Part shown: piece by piece, positions 56,590 through 64,000 of the stretch
Layout of the letters: every line of letters begins with the position of its first letter
Numbering within the stretch: the first letter of the stretch is position 1
Source: Symbiodinium kawagutii
Taxonomy: Eukaryota > Sar > Dinophyceae > Suessiales > Symbiodiniaceae
NCBI GenBank assembly: GCA_009767595.1
Contig: VSDK01011390.1
Span: forward strand, 345,294 to 409,293
Direction: 5' to 3'
DNA length: 64,000 nucleotides
Notes under the pieces: model-generated
Told to the model about the DNA's origin: nothing
Seen by the model: the letters and a program-made list of their open reading frames with translations, nothing else
The model's database searches: none
Position numbers and translations under genes: made by a program

Positions 56590-57337
56590 AGGTTTCAGGT
56601 TTCAGTGATTTGCGATGGGAGAGTAGCCACGCTGTTGGAATTGGCAGCTTCACATGAAACGAAGACCACTAGTTTTGGACGGGTACGTGTGAATGGCAAA
56701 GGTGGACTGAGTAGTTCCGCGAGGAGTTCATGGACAACTTTGCTTAGGAACCAGTGCAGAACGTGCCTAGTTTGGTCATTCATGGTCATTCATGGTCATT
56801 CATGGTCATTCATGGTCATTCATGGTCCTTCACGGTCCATATCTCCAGCTGCAAATTGGTATCCTCCTTGTGTTGGATCCAGGCCCGAAGATCGATTGGC
56901 CGAAAGGATATCCAGCAGCGCCCAAAGCAGGTCGCTTGCGCCCAAGTCATAGGATCTACTTACCGCTTCTATCCTTCGGTTGTATCACTGTTGTGTCCCT
57001 ATGAACCCCTGCGTTGTGGTTTTCCAGCACGAAACCCGTCATCACCTTTGTTTCTTGTCATGAGCTGTGACCGCTACCCCAGGTGCTCCAGCTGGAACTG
57101 CTTTCGAAAGGAATGGCTCGGTCAAGGCCCCAGTTGCTTACAGGTCGCTGTTGTGAGGTGCGGCAGAAGGGGACCAGTTTGCTGTGGAAGCATGAAAAAT
57201 CGATGATTTACTATACTTTCCCAGATTTTTGTGGTGACATCGCCCATAAAGCTGGGCTTGCTGGAGCGCAACGCATTGCACCTGCAGCTTCAGCTGAGGG
57301 CGAGTCCTCTCAATCTTTGAGCAAAGGATCGAAGGAG
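56590..57337 (+). CDS. Candidate exons of an unknown plus-strand gene
   Basis: 56600-56750 follows GGTTTCAG and reads VSVICDGRVATLLELAASHE and SFGRVRVNGKGGLS. About 56855-56950 reads LLVLDPGPKIDWPKGYPAAP. 57222-57337 follows TTTCCCAG, reads IAHKAGLAGAQRIAPAASAE and SSQSLSKGSKE and ends at GAG|GTGCGC. The 10-bp satellite at 56774-56826 would lie in the first intron. Product unknown. Confidence 0.35.
56774..56826. repeat. (TCATTCATGG)n 10-bp satellite
   Basis: Five perfect units and a decaying sixth. Because 10 is not a multiple of three, all frames cycle through a Ser-Phe-Met-Val-Ile-His-Gly pattern, which explains the odd open frames here. Confidence 0.95.
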
Positions 57338-57992
57338 GTGCGCTGTGAGAGTTGATGCTACCCACGACTCTCAGACTTTCGTATGCACAGGTTGAACCGG
57401 ATACAGGAGATGGTATATGTCTCAAAACCGTAGATGAAATCCTTGTTTTTTTGCTTACATTTGTATGCCTTCTGCTCTCAATATGCCCATGTAAGCTATA
57501 TGCATACATGAATAGAGTGACAGACAGAAGGATAGGTGGATAGATAGGTAGAAAGATAGCTAGGTATACATACAGATACAGTATGTACAGGCACGCAAAC
57601 ACAGACACACCAAGACACGAGATACATACAGAGATTTTCCCGGATGCCTATATAAAAGTATCCATATGTAAGAATTGATCAATTTTTTCAGGGCCATTGT
57701 CACACTTGGCTACAGAGTGCTTTGCGCATATGGATGCTGGCAGTGCGTTTTTGTTTCTACAGAACTGATTGGAGGACTCTTGGAGAAGAAGCCCCGAAAA
57801 CGAGTTTTCAAGGGGCGCATTTCTTTTTCCAGAACTTTTTCTCCATCCACACCAGTGTTAATCATTGTTGACCATTATCAACCATGTTTTAACCAGTATT
57901 AACCACCATTATTAACCATGGTTGACCATTGTTAGCAGAATCTAATCGCTTAGTCAAAATGTGATGCAACGCGATTGCTGTTCATTCGGGGC

Positions 57993-58710
57993 CTACTTTG
58001 ACACTCACATCTCCCAACGATCAACGCAATCTCTGTCCCATTGTGAAGGCAATGGCAGAAGCTCACTCCGTTGGAGTTTTCTGGGATTCCATTGCTGACT
58101 GGGGTATTTCCAACTATGCGAGTACCTACTGTACTGATCAAGTAGTTGTAGTTCAAGGATCAATTCTGTCAAACAGCTGCCATCGATCATGCAGCCGTAT
58201 GCTTTGGGGGCTGCTCCTTGGACAGTTTCACCCTGTTCTTGTTGTTTGTCCATGTTGCGTTCCGTTCCCAAACCGCTTATATACTTAAGCTGTCGAATGG
58301 TCGTATCCTCGTCTCCATTGGACATGTGGCGATGATAGAACACGGCGGCCTGTGTCTCGACTGAGGTGGACAGTGATTCCACAAAGTTGGATTCAAAAAC
58401 AGCAGAGGAAGAGGAGAAATCAGCGGTAGCTTCCAAGTCCCTGGTGAATGATTGTTGGCATGGCGTCAGAATGGGATTGTGGTATACCTTTTGCTTCCTT
58501 GCCATTTGTTGTAGCAGGGCTGAGGGCTTCAGCTGGGTATCATTGTGGTTCCGCACCCCGCAAGTTGAACCAAGCAGGTACAGTAAACACTTGGAACGCC
58601 GTAGTGGTGGCGCTGATGCTTCAGTTCAGCTTGTGCCTGAAGAGATGATGGTGCAACATGCCTGGTACCAGTGTATCTCAATATTTTGCTATGGCTACGT
58701 GAAGTGCTAG
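57993..58710 (+). CDS. Exons of an unknown gene
   Basis: 57998-58170 reads NLCPIVKAMAEAHSVGVFWD and ISNYASTYCTDQVVVVQGS, a convincing globular peptide. 58366-58450 reads DSTKLDSKTAEEEEKSAVAS and KSLVND, then meets a G|GTGAAT-like border. The minus strand across both is open for 183 codons, which I consider the shadow. Probably continues the 56.6-57.3 kb series. No family recognised. Confidence 0.4.
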
Positions 58711-59376
58711 AGATAAATAAACTTAGAATGATCAGTAGAAAAAGATGCAAAGGACCAAATGGTCAGTAGAAAAAGACAAGTGGATGGCAGTGTCAAAAGC
58801 TCGTGCGTTTTTTCTCTGCTGATATTGGCGGTGAACATTGCGTGGGTTGCAGCCACATTTTTTTGCCCCAGCAGTTTATCAAGCGTTGGTGAATGAGCCA
58901 ATCCAAGGATTTGGACAATGTTTCACAGATCAAGGTTTGCTGTTTTCATTGTGGACTTTTTGTCCCTTCCCGAGGGTTACGTTGTAATTATTCATAGTGT
59001 AATCCAGTCATTTCTTGCTGATCAGAGATTGTATCATTTTCAACCAACCGCCAAGTGCTATAGCAGCTGTATAACCAGCCACCAACCACTATTTATAGTA
59101 ACGAAATGCAAGTGGTAACCGTGCGGTTGTTGGTGTCCCAATGTCCGTCGCAAGGAGGTGTCTCACGCAGCTTCGACCCCGGCTGCGGCCGAAAACACGA
59201 ATCTCGGCGATGGTGCCGTAGCATGCCCTGGGTGGCTGGTGGAAGGGGGTTGTTCGATGGTGAGTTGATGAGTTGGTGAGTTGGATGGTTGGTCAGTGGA
59301 TGCGATGGTTCTACTTGGTGCGGAGATAAATTTGTATTATTCAGATTTTCACAGGCATACATGAAACTTCACATAT
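58711..59376. other. No supported gene
   Basis: Mixed sequence with GGTTGGT/GAGTTGG words at 59250-59300. Confidence 0.45.
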
Positions 59377-59451
59377 TACTCAAAATAGGGGACCCCCAAA
59401 TCATCCAATTTTAATGGTTTATAGTCATAAACCCACCATTTCGGGAGAAAT
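59377..59451. mobile_element. Foldback element of the GGGGACCCCC family
   Basis: TTACTCAAAATAGGGGACCCC on the left and CACCATTTCGGGAGAAATC on the right; the central TTTATAGTCATAAA is itself palindromic. It shares 18 bp exactly with 45993-46010 and the central word with 17100-17186. Confidence 0.55.
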
Positions 59452-59891
59452 CACCATATCGATAATGCGGAGAGCAACCAAAAACATTTGGGAATCCCAA
59501 GATAAAGGAGTAGGGCATGCCGGACCTGGATGAGTCACAAGAGAAGTCGTCAATCCTGCGGGCAGTTGTGTTGATTAATTCTGGACCAACCGAAGTATGT
59601 AAAACAGGCAACAATTAACATAATATACGAGTCTGGGAATTGTTCTAGAATATTTGTATATGTACCTCGTCTAGAGCCAGCACAAATATAACCACCCAGC
59701 CAGCCAAACTGCCAACCAAACTGCCAGCCAACAAACCAGCATACCGACCAACCAATCAACCAAACATGAAACTCCAGCTATCCACCGGCTGCATGAACAG
59801 GTGGTCGTTGGTTGCTTTCCTTTCCCATCAATCGGTATGAGCCATCACCGCTGTTGTTCATTTTGGACATAGTTATGACATCATTAATCGT

Positions 59892-60052
59892 CACGAACCA
59901 TCCGTAACCATCATCACGAACCATCCGTAACCATCATCACGAACCATCCGCAACCATCATCACGAACCATCCGTAACCATCATCACGAACCATCCGCAAC
60001 CATCATCACGAACCATCCGTAACCATCATCATGAACCATCCGCAACCATCAT
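59892..60052. repeat. 23-bp minisatellite
   Basis: Seven units of CACGAACCATCCG(T/C)AACCATCAT. The T/C site largely alternates between neighbouring units, suggesting growth by doubling a two-unit block of 46 bp. Confidence 0.93.
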
Positions 60053-61002
60053 CAACCACAATCAACCAGAATGAATCATAATCAGCCACAATCAGCCATC
60101 ATCCACCATCAGAAACCTTCCGAAACCATCAGCTGCGTCATCCCCTTGCGGCATCATCAGCCGAGTCACCAGCCGCCGGTCCTGCCGAGGCCGGCCCTGA
60201 GCTTGGCGTTGTTGCCAGCTGCCGACCTTTGGAAGCTGAAGAATGGGAGGGTGCAGCTTTTTCGGCCAGGTGGGGCGGGGTGGGGTGGTTAATGGCCGTT
60301 GGGAATGGTTAATGGCCATGGTTTTTTAGGGTGAAGAATGGTTAATAGTAGGGAATAATGACTAACACAAATTGTTAAACAACTAGTATATGGTGGTTCC
60401 TCAAGGAATAGAATTACCCCCAAGTTGTGGATGGTTTAGTACTATGAATGGTTTAATAAGCTGGATGACTTGGGGGGTTTCCTTGTTTTCAGAAACAAGC
60501 TAATAGTCAAGGAACAAAGGCTATCGACCAAGAATATATCAACCAACAATGATTTGACATTAACAGTTGAGGATCTTAGGATATTGACCAAAAACCATAG
60601 AGATTTGACAAGAGTATTGATTGGTTGGACGGTGGGCTAGTTGGATGGTTGGATGATCGACTGGTTGCGGAAGGTGTAAGAATGTGAGCAATTTGAACGG
60701 CGGGCACTCTTGGCGAGCTTCCGCGGACAGACTACAAGACACAGTCCAACGTGTGGGTCTGTTCCAAGCTGGGAGTGAAAATGATGAAACTGTTGGCTGG
60801 CCATGATTGACCACCAAGCATCACCAAGCATCACCAAGCATCACCACACGTTTTTGGTCCGTCACTTTGTGTCCCTGGTTGTGGGTCACCAGGTAGCACC
60901 CTTGAGCCGCGAATCTATGACCTCCGCGGGGGTGCAATAGAAACTTGAAGTTGTTGCAAGGAGGAGCAACGGGCAAAAACCAGGGTTAGTGACGGCTAGT
61001 AT

Positions 61003-61130
61003 TGGTCGATAATGGTTGATGATGGTCGATGATGGTTGATGATGGTCGATGTTGGCTGATGATGGTTGATGATGGTCGATGTTGCTTGATGATAGTTAGC
61101 AATGGTTGATGTTGGTTGATGATGGTTGAT
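61003..61130. repeat. GATGATGGTTGATGATGGTC minisatellite
   Basis: Irregular GATGGT(T/C)GATG units over about 130 bp, the reverse-strand sense of the AACCATCAT family. Confidence 0.9.
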
Positions 61131-62152
61131 TCCGCGGCTGCTAGGCGCACATGAAGTCGCGGTGTCAGTACCCAATGTCCCTGACCTCTTCGATGAGATC
61201 ATTGAGTAATCCCAATTTAGTTGTTTATTGGAAACCATTCACTGACCATTTCACGTTTCCCTGGTTGATGAAGCTCCTAGTTTTGCTTCGAGCTCCAGCT
61301 TCAGCCCTGAGGAAGTGGCCTCTGCCCTTCCCTTTGTCATAGATCGCTTGTGCCCTGGCTGATCGGGACCCCCAACAGCTGGGATGCTTTAGTCAGGTTC
61401 GTGATTTATTGCAGTAGTTGTGGTTGGCCATTCTTAGCCTTAACTTACCTTAACCATCATTTGCCATCTATCATCAGTAAAGATGCTTCATACTAGGGGA
61501 TCAAAAACCATAATGGACTCTGATTAGTACTATCCACTGCCAACCATTATCGACCATGACCAGCCACCATTTATTCACTACTCACCATGATTGCCCATTT
61601 ATTCGCGATTGTTGCCCAGGATTGCCCAATATGACGACCGTCATTACGAATAGGTTGCTACCAATCGCGAATATTCTGCCCAGGATTCGCCGTCCTGTGC
61701 CCAGGTTGCCAATTACGCGACAGGCTGTGCTCAAGGCTTGGACCCGATCAGCGATGAGGGGTGGTATCCCATGGCAATGATGATATGTTGATGGACTTTA
61801 GCCATGATTCATCCAAAGGTTTCTAACATGACCAGTATTTATAATGGTTTATATAGATTGACTGTTTATGATGGTTTAGATTGACGTTCATAATGGTTTG
61901 CATTGACTGTTGACCATGATTGGCCTATAGCTGCTGATATCAAGCGTCATTGTCCATTGGCTGCCAATGTGATTTTATTGATTATTGGCTATTGACTGTT
62001 GAATTATCATTGATAGCCATCATTAGTCACAATTCTTAATAACCACTCTTAACAAGTCTCATTGATAGCCATCATTAGTAACAGTTCTTAGTAACCACTC
62101 TTAACAAGCCCGAAGACCAAAGTCTTTTGCCCTGTAACCTTTAAACACCCAG

Positions 62153-63046
62153 CGGTTCAAAGTGCCTGCGCCAAGGCTCAAAGCCTTTGCATTTGGTTGC
62201 ATGGCCGCCGCGGCAGTGGTAAAAGCCCGCTGATGTGGGGGTCCTTGCAGGACCAGAGGACGGCAGAACCGGCAGCAAAGTGGGCAGTGTCAACAAAGCC
62301 TTGCTGCACCTGGTGCCTTTTTCTGCTGTGTGCAGACTGCAGAGGTTCAAGAGTTTGAGTAGAGGTTGGAGAAGATCAGTGCCCATTCCCAGATCAAAAT
62401 ACATCCAAAGCACTTTCTTTTTAGTCTTTTGCGGCCACTTTTGAGAGGAAAGCAGACATCCTTGGGGAGTAAAAGTGCCCGACATCCTTGGCCTGCTGCA
62501 CTGATGCAGGATTGGGCATCATGGACTGGCAGAAGTATTGGCTGATTGCCTGTTTGATGTCTTGAAGGAGTCAAACTTGGCGACCGACTGCCTTAAGCAA
62601 GCGTGATTTGGTGCTTGTTGTTGGTTGCTACCCCTGCAATCCATCATTCATTCTTGATTATCAACTGTTCAGCAATCATCGCAGTGACTTTGCGGAAAGT
62701 CCGTGACGGAAAATTTCAGCAAAAACTGGCGTTCGGTCTGACTATCTGGACCAGTACTTGGTTCTGTTGAAGGCAACCGACGCATCCCTGCCTGCCTCTG
62801 TTTCCAGGAGCTTGAGCTACTTCCCATCCGGCAGGGAGATGACAAGGTCATGGTCACACTTCAGTGCCTTGGTTGGACTTATTTTCGGAGCTTGAAGGTC
62901 AAAAGTCCTGGTGGGTTGGCTGTTGGATAGAGCTTGTCCAGCTTGATACCTCGTGGCTCGTGGATACTGGTCATATACACCTTTGCATCTGCTGCGCCCA
63001 AAAGCTGCTCAGTACCCAGTAGCAACACCTGCAAAACACAAGGATT
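62153..63046 (-). pseudogene. Minus-strand gene or pseudogene, product unknown
   Basis: Reading right to left, the exon 63031-62879 follows TGTGTTTTGCAG (minus) and encodes LLLGTEQLLGAADAKVYMTS and GIKLDKLYPTANPPGLLTF to a TAA at 62879. The next block, about 62865-62740, reads CDHDLVISLPDGK, one TAG, then LKLLETEAGRDASVAFNRTK. A third, 62485-62141, is open for 114 codons and ends CKGFEPWRRHFEPLGV. The single TAG inside an otherwise good frame and the early TAA suggest decay, or that I have misread borders. No family recognised. Confidence 0.35.
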
Positions 63047-63435
63047 TTCTGTTTGCAAGTAGTGTAGATGGCGGTGTAAATCCGATATTTTTGATAGTGA
63101 CAGCTGAAGATGACAGCTGGTGAAGCTGGTTGTAGCTGGATCATAGCTGGTATTAGCTGGATCAGACCTGCTTCGCGCATCGCCATGTCTGCGAATACTG
63201 CAGATATCGATGTGAGCAATCCGGAGCAGGCACTGGATCTGGGAAACATCAGGAGGCTGCTGCAAAGAATCTTAAACTTGGGACAATCCCAAGATAGGTA
63301 ATCTTTTCATTTACAAATCCCCGGAAAATCCAGCTTTGTACCCAGGATTGATGTTTTTTTCTTTTTTTTTGCTCGTTCCCCAGATAGCTGACAAGCTATG
63401 AGGGGTTCTTACTTCTCTATGGTAGGGCCTCGAAT

Positions 63436-63760
63436 CGGCGTTTTTTTTGCCGTTGCTCTGCCGCTGCTCGTGCTTGTCTCCCTTTGTCTCCCCTTTGTTT
63501 CCCTTGTGGCTCTGGATCGGCGCTTTGTTTGCCGCTGCTCTGCCGTTGCTCATGCTTGTCTCCCTTTGTCTCCCTTTGTCTCCCCTTTGTTTCCCCTTTG
63601 TCTCCCCCTTTGTCTCCCCTTTGATTCCCTTTGTCTCCCTTGTGGCTCTGGATCGGCGCTTTGTTTGCCGCTGCTCTGCCGCTGCTCATGCCTGTCTCCC
63701 TTTGTCTCGCCTTTGTCTCCGCTTTGTCTCCCCTTTGTCTCCCCTTTGTTCCCCAGATAA
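63436..63760. repeat. Compound CTCCCTTTGT / GGCGCTTTGTTTGCCGCTGC tandem repeat
   Basis: Three blocks start GATCGGCGTTT/GATCGGCGCTTTGTTTGC (about 63433, 63516, 63650), each followed by a run of TTTGTCTCCC(C) units. The open frames (Cys-Leu-Pro-Phe-Val-Ser repeats) are products of the 10-11-bp unit. Confidence 0.93.
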
Positions 63761-64000
63761 TTGGAAGCTATAGGGGTTCTTACTGCCCAAATAACAGGTC
63801 ACTGTCGGCGAACTTTCTGGCTGAAGGTGCTGTGTGCCAGGTGGTCCTTTTGTCTCCCTTGTGGCTGTGGATAAAAATACACAGCCTAAGATCTATGAAA
63901 ATATTATTGTAGACAAACCATGCAACTCAAAACACAGGTTTATGGTACACACCCTGCAAATCTTTGTGCGCAAAGCGCCCGCTATCTGGGGTCTATGCTG
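63761..64000. other. Window end, no supported gene
   Basis: CCCCAGATA...GAAGCTATAGGGGTTCTTACT near 63750-63785 echoes CCCCAGATAGCTGACAAGCTATGAGGGGTTCTTACT at 63378-63413, so the satellite lies between two copies of a short flanking repeat. Confidence 0.5.

Noticed and set aside
58005-58556. 183-codon minus-strand ORF
   Set aside because: Plus-strand frames at 57998-58170 and 58366-58450 read as better proteins. The minus frame gives no family hint.
63398-63773. 108-120-codon plus ORFs
   Set aside because: Cys-Leu-Pro-Phe-Val-Ser periodicity comes from the CTCCCTTTGT satellite.
1-64000. tRNA, rRNA, snRNA genes and CRISPR arrays
   Set aside because: No cloverleaf with acceptor stem, no recognisable 5S or snRNA core, and no regularly spaced repeat-spacer array. 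The tandem repeats here have no unique equal-length spacers.

Overview
The window looks like nuclear DNA of a dinoflagellate (Symbiodiniaceae-like or a relative). The strongest clue is a 16-nt exact match to the 3' part of the dinoflagellate spliced leader (GCCATTTTGGCTCAAG), present twice, at 30200-30215 and 53761-53776. Other clues are very low gene density, short exons with GT-AG borders that mostly read on the + strand, many micro- and minisatellites, and a retroelement with a methyltransferase-like gene. Nothing suggests bacterial DNA: there are no operons and no ribosome binding sites. Two N runs (11334-11417 and 41096-41115) mark assembly gaps.

Layout. 1-4.3 kb is satellites and unassigned DNA. 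4.3-6.2 kb holds a broken minus-strand gene with a degenerate P-loop/Rep-helicase-like module. 7.2 kb and 12.85-13.8 kb carry copies of a 400-bp repeat; one copy is split by a small poly(A) retroposon flanked by a 22-bp target duplication. 9.8-11.95 kb has a perfect 216-bp tandem duplication, a 66-bp direct repeat and G-rich satellites. 12.18-12.86 kb is a minus-strand superfamily 1 helicase fragment. 18.5-20.1, 21.15-21.58 and 21.97-22.33 kb carry plus-strand exons. 28.75-29.26 kb is an intact intronless four-helix membrane protein gene. 29.5-29.9 kb has further exons.

30.1-54.0 kb is the centre of interest. The left part (30127 to about 33800) has one terminal repeat (A1), a Gag-like ORF with a zinc knuckle, a methyltransferase-like ORF and the first motifs of a reverse transcriptase. 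The right part (about 51950-53992) has a tyrosine recombinase with all catalytic residues, followed by B1-A2-B2. A1 and A2 are identical over 121 bp. This is the split-direct-repeat layout of tyrosine-recombinase retrotransposons. Between the halves, where the RT palm and RNase H should be, lie about 18 kb of plus-strand intron-bearing exons, a 720-bp hairpin-rich repeat and other satellites. The 121-bp A repeat puts the spliced-leader match in the loop of a 17-bp hairpin.

54.1-58.7 kb continues with plus-strand exons. 55-62 kb is rich in AACCATCAT-type minisatellites. 62.15-63.05 kb is a minus-strand gene or pseudogene, and 63.4-63.8 kb is a CTCCCTTTGT satellite. Exon calls rest on reading frame, splice-site look and, in a few cases, phase match across introns. 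Most exon products could not be assigned to a family.
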